Assembly: GCF_015751905.1 (NCBI RefSeq)
Contig: NZ_JADOUF010000001.1
Location: 6,076,001 to 6,140,000, forward strand
Direction: 5' to 3'
DNA: 64,000 nucleotides
DNA from: Longispora fulva
GTDB taxonomy: Bacteria; Actinomycetota; Actinomycetes; Mycobacteriales; Micromonosporaceae
Shown here: positions 48,495 to 57,660 of the stretch, in pieces
Layout: every line of letters begins with the position of its first letter
Numbering within the stretch: the first letter of the stretch is position 1
Position numbers and translations under genes: made by a program
Notes under the pieces: model-generated
What the model saw: only the letters and a program-made list of their open reading frames with translations
What the model was told of the DNA's origin: nothing
The model's database searches: none

Positions 48495-50378
48495 TTACCG
48501 GAAGCCGACCACCGACGGCCCGTCCGGTGCCTCGACCGTCACCGAAGGCTCCAGTGCGACCCGGCCCTCCAGCGCGTTCGGGGCCGTGGGCAGGCGCAAC
48601 AGGCTCCGGGCCAGGTCGACGTCGACGGTCGCACCGGTCGACTTCGGCGACACGAACTCCTGGTCGCTGAGGCTCAGCACCAGCCCGAGCCGGTGCCCGG
48701 CCGGCAGCACCTGGTCGAGGGGGCGCAGCTTCCACGTGACCGTGTACCAGGTCCCCGCCGCCATGTTCGTGGGGCTGCTCAGCGAGTCGCGGTGCGCGCC
48801 GTCGATCCACCCCCGGCTGAGGACGGCCAGGTCGGCGGTCGCCACCGTCTTCGCGGTGTTCTTGTAGCAGGCGTCATCGGCCGCCGTGGCCGGTCCCCAG
48901 CACGACTCCGACGCGAGGGTGGTGATCCCCTCCCCCGAGGCGCGATAGTTGACCCGGGTCGCCGTGCCGTAGTCGACGAGGCGCGCGGACAGGATCGTGG
49001 TCGCCTTGGTGGACCGGACCCGCAGGGTGACCGTGGGGGTGCCGGCGAGGTGCAGGGGTGCGGCGAGCGGTGCCGTCCAGTACACCTTGCGGCCGTTCTT
49101 GTTCTGGGTCGGCGAACCGACCGTCGTGCTCTCGCTGGCGTTGGGCGAGTCGCTGATCGTGCTGGTGCCGGCCACGGGGGCCGCGAGGCTCAGGGTGCCG
49201 GGGGTGCCGGCCGCCAGGGAGTAGACGTTGTCGACCGTGCCGGCCGGCGGCCAGGTGGTCGAGTCGGCCCAGACGTCCGCTCCGCGCTCGACGGAGGCCA
49301 TCGGCTCGGACATGACGCCGCTGTCGAGGCCGAGCAGCCAGTAGTCGAACCAGCGGTGCAGGGTGTCGACCCACGCCTGGCGGCGGAAGTCGAACGGGTC
49401 GACGTGGCCCTCCTGCGACAGCCAGATCTTGCGCGGCACGTTGTTGGCCGCCAGCGCGTCCCACCACTGTCCATAGTTGACACCCTGGACGTTCAGATCG
49501 TTCATTCCGTGTACGACGAACACGCTGGCCTTGACCTGGTTCGCCTTGGCCACGTAGTTCCGGGCGTCCCAGAAGGAGTTGTAGTTGGCCGTCGCGGCGT
49601 CCGAGCCTGAGGACAGGGCGTTGGTGACGGCGGCGCAGGTGCCGGACGGGCGGCTGGTGACCAGGCCGTGCAGGCCGGTCATCGAGCTGGTCCTCGGGTT
49701 GACGGCCCCGTTGATCCGCTCGTAGTCGTACCAGCTGGAGATGGCGGAGATGGGGACGATCGTGGCCAGGCCCTTCACGCCGGTGGCGGCCACGCCGTTG
49801 GCCACGCTGCCGTCCCAGGACTTGCCGATCATGCCGACCTTGCCCGTGGCCCAGGACGCGACGACGGTGGCTCCGGCGGCGTCGTGCGCCGTGGCCGTGC
49901 CGTTCAGCCAGTCGATCACCGCCTTCGCGCCGAGGACCTCTTCGGGGCCGCCGACGTCCTCGCACCCCGTCGAGCGGGACGTGCCGGCCAGGTCGACGGC
50001 GAGGAACGCGTAGCCGCGCGGGACGAAGTAGTTGTCGTAGTACAGCGGGAACTTGGTGACCACGCCGTTCGCGTAGACCTTGGTCTCGCTCTCGTTGCCC
50101 CGGCCGCAGCACTGGTAGTACGGCGAGGCGTCCATGATCACGGGGACCCTGCCGCCCGTCTGCGCGGGCTCGCTCGGCCGGACGATGTCGACGGCCACCT
50201 TGTCGGGGACGCCGTTGCCGTCGTTGTCCAGCGGGGTGTCGACCCAGACCGCCTCGCGGATCGCGGCGGAGTACGAGTAGATCGGGTCGCTCTGCGCGAA
50301 CCGTGGCGCGGCGTGCACCGGCGGGGCCCCCGCGAGCGCTGCGACCAGGGCCAGTCCGACAACGAACAGACGACGCAT
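48495..50378 (-). CDS. Secreted Xaa-Pro dipeptidyl-peptidase-like (CocE/S15) enzyme
   Basis: The 627-residue protein has a Sec signal (cleavage near VHA-A, residue 23). The S15/CocE alpha/beta-hydrolase core has Ser187 in IGKSWDGSVANG, Asp in HGMNDLNV and His in SQEGHVDPF. The C-terminal jelly-roll (about 420-620) is the X-Pro_dipep C domain. It probably releases Xaa-Pro dipeptides from proline-rich peptides outside the cell; acylases share this fold. Confidence 0.88.
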   Translation of the reverse strand: MRRLFVVGLALVAALAGAPPVHAAPRFAQSDPIYSYSAAIREAVWVDTPLDNDGNGVPDKVAVDIVRPSEPAQTGGRVPVIMDASPYYQCCGRGNESETKVYANGVVTKFPLYYDNYFVPRGYAFLAVDLAGTSRSTGCEDVGGPEEVLGAKAVIDWLNGTATAHDAAGATVVASWATGKVGMIGKSWDGSVANGVAATGVKGLATIVPISAISSWYDYERINGAVNPRTSSMTGLHGLVTSRPSGTCAAVTNALSSGSDAATANYNSFWDARNYVAKANQVKASVFVVHGMNDLNVQGVNYGQWWDALAANNVPRKIWLSQEGHVDPFDFRRQAWVDTLHRWFDYWLLGLDSGVMSEPMASVERGADVWADSTTWPPAGTVDNVYSLAAGTPGTLSLAAPVAGTSTISDSPNASESTTVGSPTQNKNGRKVYWTAPLAAPLHLAGTPTVTLRVRSTKATTILSARLVDYGTATRVNYRASGEGITTLASESCWGPATAADDACYKNTAKTVATADLAVLSRGWIDGAHRDSLSSPTNMAAGTWYTVTWKLRPLDQVLPAGHRLGLVLSLSDQEFVSPKSTGATVDVDLARSLLRLPTAPNALEGRVALEPSVTVEAPDGPSVVGFR

Positions 50379-50619
50379 GGGTCCTCCCGGGGCCGAAATT
50401 CAGCCCACAGTGACATACGCGGTTATCGATGTCCAGGTCTGGGCGTGCCAATGAGCTTTGTACCATGAAGAAGGGTTTATCCGACGCACTCCGCCAGCTT
50501 CCGCGCCTGGTCAACCCCGGTTCTCACCTTCCGAGAAAGCCCGTTTCATACCTCGGCCAGCCATCGAATACCGGACAACGACATCTCCAATTTGGAGCAT
50601 CTCCACGCGGTAGCTTTCG
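50379..50619. other. Divergent promoter region of the peptidase and Roadblock genes
   Basis: About 240 bases with lower GC content than the surrounding genes. It must carry both promoters. I did not find a well-matched -35/-10 pair or a palindrome. Confidence 0.4.
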
Positions 50620-51000
50620 ATGGTGCAGGACATCGACGGCCTCCTCCGCCAGGCGATGACGATCCGCGGCGCCCAGTGCGCGAGCCTCATCGACTACACG
50701 ACGGGGCTGCCGGTCGACACCCTCGGCGCGGTCCTCGGGATCAGCCCGGAGGCCACCGCCGCGGGCACCGCCGAACTGATGCACGTCATGCTCGACACGG
50801 CGGCCTTCGCCTCCGCCCCGGGCGGCGACGAGCTCGAGGACATCGTCGTGACCGCGTCCTCCGGCTACCACGTGTTCCAGTGCGTCCCGGCCCGGTTCGA
50901 CAGCCGTCTCGTCCTGCACGTGTGGCTCGACCGGCACAGCGGCAACGTCGCGCTCACCCGACGCCGACTGAAGCTGCTCGTCGAAGAGCTGGTCGGCTGA
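50620..51000 (+). CDS. Roadblock/LC7-family protein 1
   Basis: The 126-residue protein is alpha/beta with the Roadblock pattern MVQDIDGLLRQAMTIRGAQCASLIDYTTGLPVDTL, a central helix (TAGTAELMHVMLDTAAF) and ELEDIVVTASSGYHVF. It ends with a helix like that of protein 3 (NVALTRRRLKLLVEELV). Roadblock proteins act as GAPs or scaffolds for small GTPases of the MglA type. The stop TGA shares its A with the next ATG. Confidence 0.8.
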   Translation: MVQDIDGLLRQAMTIRGAQCASLIDYTTGLPVDTLGAVLGISPEATAAGTAELMHVMLDTAAFASAPGGDELEDIVVTASSGYHVFQCVPARFDSRLVLHVWLDRHSGNVALTRRRLKLLVEELVG

Positions 51001-51815
51001 TGGGCGCGCTCCAGGACGTCGCCCAGCTGTGCGGCACGGGGGCCACCGGGGCCGCGCACGTCTCCGGCAGGCCCGGCGGCACCCTGCACCTCGTCGCCGG
51101 CAACCTCGGCTACGCGACCTGCCCGGCCGTCCCCGGGGTCGGCCGGCTGCTGACCGCCTCCGGCCGGATCGACGCCACGACCTGGGACGCGGTGTCCGCG
51201 CAGGGCCCGGCGGCCGCCAGCGAGCTGACCGGCAACGGCCACCTCACCCTCGGCGAGCTCCAGCTCTGCGTGCGGTCCGCGGCGATCGACGCCGCGCACT
51301 TCGTCCTCGGCCCCGGGGCCGGCGCGCTCACCTTCTCCGCCGGGGCCCGCCACCCGTTCGACAACGTCCTCGGCACGCCGTTCCCCACCCTCGAACGGGA
51401 ACTGGCCCGCCGTACCAGCCTGCTCGCCGAGGCGTGGCCCGACTCGGCCGTCGACTCCGCGCCGCTCGTGCCGGCACCCCGGGTCAGGCACCGCCGGATC
51501 ACGCTGACGGACGTGCAGTGGGAGCTGGTGGCCAACGCCGACGGCCGGCGTTCACCACTCGACCTGGCGTCCCGGCTCGGCCGGTCGGCGTTCGCCGTCA
51601 CCCTCGACGCCCGGCGGCTCGTCGCCGCCGGCCTGCTGTCCGCCCCGCCGCGCCCCCTCCCACCGGCCCCGCCCGTGGCCGCCCTGCTGGCCGGGGACCT
51701 GCCCCGCCGGGGGCCGATGCCGGACTCGCCGTGGGCGCGGCGCGACGTGCGTCCGTCGGACGCGCCCGGTACGGACGTGCTGCTGCGGGTGCGCGACGCC
51801 CTGGGGAAGCTGTGA
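51000..51815 (+). CDS. DUF4388-like winged-helix protein
   Basis: The 271-residue protein starts with a PATAN/DUF4388-like domain (about 20-135), recognisable by GTLHLVAGNLGYATCP, GRIDATTWDAV, LCVRSAAIDAAHFVL and GALTFSAG. It continues with a winged-helix segment (about 160-220; RRITLTDVQWELVANADGRRSPLDLASRLGRSAFAVTLDARRLVAAGLL). It may bind DNA and a partner protein. DUF4388 domains often pair with Roadblock or MglA systems. Confidence 0.72.
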   Translation: MGALQDVAQLCGTGATGAAHVSGRPGGTLHLVAGNLGYATCPAVPGVGRLLTASGRIDATTWDAVSAQGPAAASELTGNGHLTLGELQLCVRSAAIDAAHFVLGPGAGALTFSAGARHPFDNVLGTPFPTLERELARRTSLLAEAWPDSAVDSAPLVPAPRVRHRRITLTDVQWELVANADGRRSPLDLASRLGRSAFAVTLDARRLVAAGLLSAPPRPLPPAPPVAALLAGDLPRRGPMPDSPWARRDVRPSDAPGTDVLLRVRDALGKL

Positions 51816-51856
51816 GGTTCTTTCGATGGCGGGCGGATCCCGGGAGGAGACTGCGG

Positions 51857-52243
51857 ATGGACGTGCAGGTCGAGGTACTCAAGGAGCTGCGGGACCTGGC
51901 TGCGAGGCTCCCGCACGCCGTGGGCAGCTCCGTCGCGAGTACCGACGGGCTCCTCATCGCCCACGACGTGCGCGGCGTCGAGCCGGACATGCTCGCGGCG
52001 CTGTCGGCGGCGTACCTCGCCCTCGGTCAACAGCTCGCCGGCGCCCTCGACCGGGGCGCGTTCCGGGACACGGTGACCCGCGCGGCCGACGGCCACGTCG
52101 GCGTGTACGCCGCAGGCCAGTCCGCGCTCCTCACCGTCCTGACCGGCCCGGACACCAACATCGGCCGCCTGCACCTGGAGGCGCGCGGCTCCGCCGACCG
52201 GATCGGCGCACTGGTGGACGGGGCACTCGCCCGCCTTTCATGA
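51857..52243 (+). CDS. Roadblock/LC7-family protein 2
   Basis: The 128-residue protein has the core VLKELRDLAARLPHAVGSSVASTDGLLIAHDV, LAALSAAYLALGQQLAGAL and VGVYAAGQSALLTVLTGPDTNIGRLHLEA. It is closer to canonical bacterial Roadblock proteins than its two paralogues. GGGAGGAG (51842-51849) precedes ATG 51857. Confidence 0.82.
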   Translation: MDVQVEVLKELRDLAARLPHAVGSSVASTDGLLIAHDVRGVEPDMLAALSAAYLALGQQLAGALDRGAFRDTVTRAADGHVGVYAAGQSALLTVLTGPDTNIGRLHLEARGSADRIGALVDGALARLS

Positions 52244-52263
52244 CACCCGTCAGAGGAGAAGAG

Positions 52264-52656
52264 ATGCACGCCAAGAAGGGAAACAGGATGGACATGGACA
52301 CGGCGTTGAAGGACGCGATGACGATCGAGGGCGCGTTGGGGGTCGCGATCGTCGACTACTCCAGCGGGATGGCGCTCGGCATCCTCGGCGGCGGGAAGGA
52401 TCTCGACCTGTCCGTGGCCGCGGCGGGGAACACCGACGTGGTGCGGGCCAAGATGCGCGCGATGGAGATGCTCAATCTGCAGGACAGCATCGAGGACATC
52501 CTGATCACATTGGGGAACCAGTACCACATGATCCGGCCCATCACCGGGCACACCGGGCGCGGCCTGTTCATCTACCTCGCGCTGCTCAAGAGCCGGTCCA
52601 ACCTCGCGATGGCCCGGCACCAGCTGCGCAAGATCGAGGAGGAGGTCGAGGTCTAG
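52264..52656 (+). CDS. Roadblock/LC7-family protein 3
   Basis: The 130-residue paralogue of protein 1 shares AMTIxGA, DYxxGxxLGxLG, EDIxxTxxxxYHxxxP and the helix NLAMARHQLRKIEEEVE. The start ATG 52264 follows GAGGAGAAG; an internal ATG at 52288 is possible. Confidence 0.8.
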   Translation: MHAKKGNRMDMDTALKDAMTIEGALGVAIVDYSSGMALGILGGGKDLDLSVAAAGNTDVVRAKMRAMEMLNLQDSIEDILITLGNQYHMIRPITGHTGRGLFIYLALLKSRSNLAMARHQLRKIEEEVEV

Positions 52657-52669
52657 GTACTCTCGCTGG

Positions 52670-53701
52670 GTGACCACGCATGCCACAGTCGAACTGTCCG
52701 TGGGCGTCAACGAGGCGTCCGACCTGCTGACCGTCCGCGCGCCGGAGGTGCTCGCCGCCCACGGCTGGACGGCGGCACTGTGGACGGTGCTCGACGAGGC
52801 CCCGGTGGAGGAGTCGATCGCCCTGCTGGGCCGGGCTCCCGACGGCACGTGGTCCACCCATCTGCTGGCCACCGACGCCGGGGCGGAGGCCGGCCGGACC
52901 GAGGATTCGGAGTCCCTGGCCTACCACGACGGGTACGTCTACGTCCTCGGCTCGCACTTCGGCAGCAAGCGGGGCCCGCTGCAGCCCCGTCGGGCGTTCG
53001 CGGCCCGGTTCCGGGAGGTCGACGCCGCTGGTCCCGGGCCGGTACGGCTGGAGGTGGCCCGCAACCGGTTCCGGCTGCACCGCGCGGTCAACGACGCCCT
53101 GGCCGGGGCCGGCATCGATCCGTTGCGCCCCGGGAGTTCCGTCCACCAGCGGTTCATCGTCGAGACGCTGGTCCGGGGTGCCGAGCGCGGCAAGAAGTGG
53201 ATCACCCGGATCGTCGAGGGGGACCTGCCGGTCAACATCGAGGGCGCGGCGTTCACCCCGACCGGCAGCCTGCTGCTGGGCCTGCGGTTCCCGGTGACCG
53301 CCGACGGGGCCCCGATCGTGGTCGAGCTGGCCGACGCCGGGGACCTGTTCGACGGCTCCGAACCCAAGGTCGCGGCCGTGCACGTGCTCGATGCCGCCGA
53401 GGAGGGCGTGCTGACCGGGATCCGGGCGCTGTCGGCCCGGCAGGACGGGTCGTTCGACGCGGTGGTGGGGTCGATCGACGCGGTCGGCAAGGAGTCGGTG
53501 CTGCTCGACGACCATCCGCACGGCGGCGGGGTGCCGTGCCGGCATCTGCGGTTCCGGTTGCCGGAAGACGGGTCGTTCCTGATCCGGCCGGAGGTGGTGG
53601 GGGCGATCAACGGGTTCCACAACGTCGAGGGGGTCGCGGAACTCGACGGCCGGCCGGTGTACGTGACGGACGACGACCACCGGGTCGCGCTCTGGTTCTG
53701 A
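52670..53701 (+). CDS. Beta-propeller-like hypothetical protein (DUF3616-like)
   Basis: The 343-residue cytoplasmic protein is rich in beta-strand motifs: SLAYHDGYVYVLGSHFGSKRGPL, GDLPVNIEGAAFTPTGSLLLGLRFPV, NGFHNVEGVAELDGRPVYVTDDD. The pattern VNIEGxAxxPTGxLLLGLR resembles DUF3616 proteins, which have no known function. It starts with GTG 52670, 13 bases after the third Roadblock gene, so it is in the same operon. Confidence 0.65.
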   Translation: MTTHATVELSVGVNEASDLLTVRAPEVLAAHGWTAALWTVLDEAPVEESIALLGRAPDGTWSTHLLATDAGAEAGRTEDSESLAYHDGYVYVLGSHFGSKRGPLQPRRAFAARFREVDAAGPGPVRLEVARNRFRLHRAVNDALAGAGIDPLRPGSSVHQRFIVETLVRGAERGKKWITRIVEGDLPVNIEGAAFTPTGSLLLGLRFPVTADGAPIVVELADAGDLFDGSEPKVAAVHVLDAAEEGVLTGIRALSARQDGSFDAVVGSIDAVGKESVLLDDHPHGGGVPCRHLRFRLPEDGSFLIRPEVVGAINGFHNVEGVAELDGRPVYVTDDDHRVALWF

Positions 53702-53707
53702 CCACGG

Positions 53708-53738
53708 GAAAGGCCCCGCTCGGGCGAGCGGGGCCTTC
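53708..53738. terminator. Bidirectional hairpin between convergent genes
   Basis: AAGGCCCCGCTCG (53710-53722) and CGAGCGGGGCCTT (53725-53737) pair perfectly. AA/TT at the base give a weak T-tail both ways. Confidence 0.8.
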
Positions 53739-53749
53739 CGTCATGACGG

Positions 53750-55255
53750 CTACCTGTCCAGGCAGGTCCAGAAGTCGTAGCGGTGGTCCCTGGCGAAGTC
53801 CGCGCGGTGCGGACCGGTCGAGGCCAGCGACCGGACGTAACCCTGCTGGCCGGTGAACCGGGGCCAGTCAGCGGTCCCGGTGTGCGCGAAGCGGGACCAG
53901 TGCCCGATCATCTCGTCGCCGAAGTGCCGCTGCGCCGGGGTGAGCGGCTCGGCGTACGTCGCGTCGAAGAGGTAGGCCAGCTCAGAGACGTGGGCCGCGC
54001 CCACCGGGAAACTCGGGGACGGCGCGCCGGCGAACCACGGGTTGTCCCGCTCGGCGAACTCGTACGCGTACGTCGGCACGTGCCGGGCGAGCAGCTTGTC
54101 GGTGTCCAGGGCCGGGACGGACCAGTTGTGGTCGGTCAGGATCGTCGCGAGCCGCTGCCCCGGGGAGTCCTGCGCGCCGAGCGGGTAGGTGGCGAGCACC
54201 CGGTCGGCGTCCGCCCCGAAGGTGGCCCGGACCCGCTCCGGGTACTCCTCCCTGGTCAGCGGGTGGGCACCGGGGAACAGCTCCGCGCCGGCGACCATGA
54301 GGCGTTCCTCGTCGTGGTTGACGCCGATCAGGACCGGTACCCGATTGAACGTTCCGGTTCTGAGGGCTTCGGACGCTCCGAGCGGGAGCAGCGCGCCGCC
54401 GATCGTCGGACGCGGTGCCGGGAAGTCGAGCAGCGCCGTGGTGGCCTTGCCGCGCAGGCAGGCCGCGACCGTCGCCGGATCGGTGCACCCGACCGACGTC
54501 GCCAGGGCCGTGCCGCGCGCCTCCCCCTCCGCCCGGGGCACCGCGATGTCCGCCGCGCACGGCGCGCTCTGGATGATCACCCGGTCGAACAGCCCGGCCG
54601 AGGCCGGCGACGCGAGGTGCGAGCAGGTGCTGAACCCGCCGGCCGACTCGCCGAACAGCGTGACGTTGCGCGGGTCGCCGCCGAACGCGCCGGCGTTGGC
54701 CCGCACCCAGCGCAGCGCGGCCTGCTGGTCCTGGAGGCCGTAGTTGCCGTCCCCGAGCGCCGGGTGCGCGAGGAACCCGAACGCACCGAGCCGGTAGTTG
54801 ACCGTCACGACGACCACGTCACCCCGCGCGGCGAGCCTGGCCGCGCCGTAGATGTCCCCGGCGCCGTAGGCGAGGTCCCCGCCGTGCATCCAGACCATCA
54901 CCGGCACCTTCCGGGCGTTGCGCGGGGTGGTCACATTCAGGAACAGACAGTCTTCCTCGGTACTGGGCCTGCCGACCGGCAACCCCGGAGGCTGGGCGCA
55001 CGCGGCCCCCGGCAGCGTGGCGTCCCGGGTCGCCGTCCAGCTCGCGGCCGGCCGCGGGGCCGTCCACCGGAGCGGGCCGACCGGGGGCGCGGCGTACGGG
55101 ACGCCCTGGAAGGTGCGGACCATGTCGGTGACCGTGCCGCGCACCGGTCCACTGTGGGTCGTGACCACGGCCTGGTCACCAGCTGTCGGGGTTACGCCCG
55201 TCGGGGTTCCGACAAGGACGCCGGCCAGGCCGAGTGCTGCAACGAGGATCTTCAT
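53750..55255 (-). CDS. Secreted type B carboxylesterase
   Basis: The 501-residue protein starts MKILVAALGLAG with a Sec signal. It has type B carboxylesterase features: the EDCLFLNV motif, oxyanion MHGGDLAYGAG, LFGESAGG (nucleophile Ser) and GVNHDEE (acid). The His is in the region GAAHVSELAYLF. Its substrate range is unknown. ATG 55255 is chosen; the frame extends ~50 codons further without a signal. Confidence 0.9.
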   Translation of the reverse strand: MKILVAALGLAGVLVGTPTGVTPTAGDQAVVTTHSGPVRGTVTDMVRTFQGVPYAAPPVGPLRWTAPRPAASWTATRDATLPGAACAQPPGLPVGRPSTEEDCLFLNVTTPRNARKVPVMVWMHGGDLAYGAGDIYGAARLAARGDVVVVTVNYRLGAFGFLAHPALGDGNYGLQDQQAALRWVRANAGAFGGDPRNVTLFGESAGGFSTCSHLASPASAGLFDRVIIQSAPCAADIAVPRAEGEARGTALATSVGCTDPATVAACLRGKATTALLDFPAPRPTIGGALLPLGASEALRTGTFNRVPVLIGVNHDEERLMVAGAELFPGAHPLTREEYPERVRATFGADADRVLATYPLGAQDSPGQRLATILTDHNWSVPALDTDKLLARHVPTYAYEFAERDNPWFAGAPSPSFPVGAAHVSELAYLFDATYAEPLTPAQRHFGDEMIGHWSRFAHTGTADWPRFTGQQGYVRSLASTGPHRADFARDHRYDFWTCLDR

Positions 55256-55388
55256 AGGGGTACTGTGCGGCCGTCCGCTGACCGGCCACGCACCGTCCGC
55301 TGACGACCCAGGTGTACTCGTCGGCGTGTCGGGCGCAACGGCCGGGGGACCCCGGTCGTTGTTCACCTTGGGATTCAAGGGGGGCACC

Positions 55389-55664
55389 GTGACGAGCACC
55401 ATCGAGAACACCGGCGGTCATCCGACCGTCTTACCACCGCCAGGGCTCAACGGCCGCGCCGTCGCGGCCCGGATGGACGCGCCGCCGTGCCGGCACTGCC
55501 AGGAGCCGCTGACACCGGACCCGATCTGGGGCCCGGTACACGCGTCGGGCGGCTACCTGTGCCTCGGCCCGAACGGCGAGACGATGACGTCACCGGCGAC
55601 GTTGCCGGAGGGCTGGCGACCCACGGTCCGCCCGGTCACCCACGCGCACGAGGAGCCGCACTAG
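55389..55664 (+). CDS. Small Cys-rich hypothetical protein
   Basis: The 91-residue protein has CRHCQEPLTP (two Cys) and, 20 residues on, a further Cys in YLCLGPNG with a His (THAHEEPH) near the end, a likely metal-binding knuckle. GTG 55389 is preceded by AAGGGGGGC. Its stop TAG and the stop of the convergent permease gene share the palindrome CTAG (55661-55664). Confidence 0.65.
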   Translation: MTSTIENTGGHPTVLPPPGLNGRAVAARMDAPPCRHCQEPLTPDPIWGPVHASGGYLCLGPNGETMTSPATLPEGWRPTVRPVTHAHEEPH

Positions 55665-56968
55665 GCGCGCATCACCGTGGCGATCGGCACCCGCGCGGCC
55701 CGGATCGCCGGGATCAGCCCGCCCAGCAGGCCGGCGACCAGTCCCGCGACGACCCCGGCGACCCCGGCCTGCCAGGGGAAGTCGAGATGGTGCGGGAACG
55801 GGCCTCTGCCTGCGAGGAACGTGCCCAGCACCTTCAAGACCAGGACCCCGAACCCGATCGCCGCCGCCGCGGTGAGCAGGCCGGTGAGCAGGGTCTCCGC
55901 GAGGACGATGCCCGCCAGGAGCGACCGGGGCGTGCCCACGGCCCGGCGGAGCGCGAACTCCTCGACCCGTTCGCCGACCGTGGCGAGGCCGACGTTGAGG
56001 ATGCCCGCGACGCCGATCAGCAGCACCAGGCCTGCCATGCCCAGGAACACCCACCGCATCAGGGCCAACTGGCTGGCGATCCGCTCCTTCGAGTTGATCA
56101 CCTGGGTGTGGATCTGGTCGGCGGACGCCCCGTTGGCGACGAGCCGGGCCCGCAGGATCTGCTCGAAGGTCGACGCGGTGGGAGTCATCAGCACCTGCAT
56201 GCTGTCGCTCCGACCGCCGACCGCGCTGGCGGTGGGGATCCAGTTCAGCAACTCGTCCGCCCGGACGTACGCCTGGGGCTGCTCGCTGCCGTCGTCCACC
56301 ACCCCGATGATCCGGGGCGTCGGGTTGACGGGTGCGCCAGGGAACCGCATCTCCGCCGGCACCCGGTAGCGCCCGAAGCCCTTCGCCGCCTCCTTGTTGA
56401 GCACCAGCCTGGGCGACAACGAGGGGGCCGACCCGAAGTCGAGCCACTGGCCGGACTCGGCGCGGAACGGCCGGAACTGCCGGATGTCCCCGGTCATCGC
56501 CGTCAGGTACAACTCGATCGCCTGGCCGGACACCGTGGCCGCCTGCGCCGGATCGGAACCCGGGTAGCACATGCCCTGGCTGTCGCAGTAGTAGTCGCCC
56601 CCACGGCCCCGGCCCTCGAACGGCGCACCGTGCGGGTTGACCGGCGTGACCCCGGGCTCGCCGATGATCACGCTGGTGCCGAAGGAGCCGACCGCGTCGG
56701 TGCGCCCCTTGAGCAGGTCGACGGCGATCGGGGTGACCTGGGGACCCGACGGCAGGTACATCTGGACCGTGCCGTCCTTCCCCTCGTGCAACTCGATGTC
56801 CGCGAGGGCTGCCGCTGCGGCCAGCTCGGCGCCGGCCTGCACGACGACGACGGCGAGCACGCCGAGGAACAGGCTCACCATCGACAGCAGGGTCCGCATC
56901 TTGCGCGCCCGGATGCCCTGCAGGCCGATGACCAGGGAGGACCGGAACCGGCCCGACAGCCCCGTCAT
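55661..56968 (-). CDS. FtsX/MacB-like ABC transporter permease
   Basis: The 435-residue protein has one N-terminal helix (28-50), a ~240-residue extracytoplasmic MacB-PCD-like domain, then three helices near 310-430. The C-terminal IPAIRAARVPIATVMRA tail is typical for FtsX-fold permeases. It carries a Cys pair (YYCDSQGMCY). ATG 56968 overlaps the ATPase stop. It forms one unit with the following two genes. Confidence 0.88.
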   Translation of the reverse strand: MTGLSGRFRSSLVIGLQGIRARKMRTLLSMVSLFLGVLAVVVVQAGAELAAAAALADIELHEGKDGTVQMYLPSGPQVTPIAVDLLKGRTDAVGSFGTSVIIGEPGVTPVNPHGAPFEGRGRGGDYYCDSQGMCYPGSDPAQAATVSGQAIELYLTAMTGDIRQFRPFRAESGQWLDFGSAPSLSPRLVLNKEAAKGFGRYRVPAEMRFPGAPVNPTPRIIGVVDDGSEQPQAYVRADELLNWIPTASAVGGRSDSMQVLMTPTASTFEQILRARLVANGASADQIHTQVINSKERIASQLALMRWVFLGMAGLVLLIGVAGILNVGLATVGERVEEFALRRAVGTPRSLLAGIVLAETLLTGLLTAAAAIGFGVLVLKVLGTFLAGRGPFPHHLDFPWQAGVAGVVAGLVAGLLGGLIPAIRAARVPIATVMRA

Positions 56969-57660
56969 GCCCGGACCCCGGCCGGGGCGAGCACGCCGTC
57001 CTGGAGCTCCAGCACCCGGCCCATCCGGTCGGCGTGGTCCCGGTCGTGCGTGACCAGGATCAGGCCGCAGCCCCGGTCCGTCGCGGCGTGCAGTGCCTCG
57101 ATCACCAGTCTCCCCGTCTCGGTGTCCAACGCGCCCGTGGGCTCGTCGGCCAGCAGCACCCGCGGCTCGCGGACCAGCGCGCGGGCGATGGCCACCCGCT
57201 GCTGTTCGCCGCCGGACAGCCGGGGCGGGCGGTGCTTGGCCAGGTGCGCGATGCCGACCTGTTCCAGCGCGGCCATCACCTTCGCCCGGCGCTTGCGGCC
57301 GGCCAGCCAGCCCTGGCCGTTGACCAGGGCCATGGCGACGTTCTGCGCGGCGGTGAGGTGCTTGAGCAGGAAGAACCGCTGGAAGACGAACCCGAACTCC
57401 GCGCTGCGCAACGCTGCGGCCTTCCGCTCGGGCAGCCGGGTGATGTCCCGCCCGCCCAGCAGATACTCCCCGCCGTCGGCCCGGTCGAAGAGCCCGATCA
57501 GGCTGAGCAGCGTGCTCTTGCCGGAACCGGACCGGCCGAGGATCGCGACGCTCTCCCCACTGTGCACGGTCAGGTCCACGCCGGTCAGGATGTTGCGCGG
57601 CGCGTTCTGTCCCTTGAGCGTCTTGGTGATCCCGGTGAGCTGGACCAGCGCCGTCGTCAC
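56965..57660 (-). CDS. ABC transporter ATP-binding protein (MacB/LolD type)
   Basis: The 231-residue ATPase has Walker A LGRSGSGKST, Q-loop FVFQRFFLL, signature LSGGEQQR, Walker B VLLADEPTGALD and H-loop THD. It powers the FtsX-type permease. GTG 57660 overlaps the adaptor gene stop (GTGA). Confidence 0.93.
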   Translation of the reverse strand: MTTALVQLTGITKTLKGQNAPRNILTGVDLTVHSGESVAILGRSGSGKSTLLSLIGLFDRADGGEYLLGGRDITRLPERKAAALRSAEFGFVFQRFFLLKHLTAAQNVAMALVNGQGWLAGRKRRAKVMAALEQVGIAHLAKHRPPRLSGGEQQRVAIARALVREPRVLLADEPTGALDTETGRLVIEALHAATDRGCGLILVTHDRDHADRMGRVLELQDGVLAPAGVRA

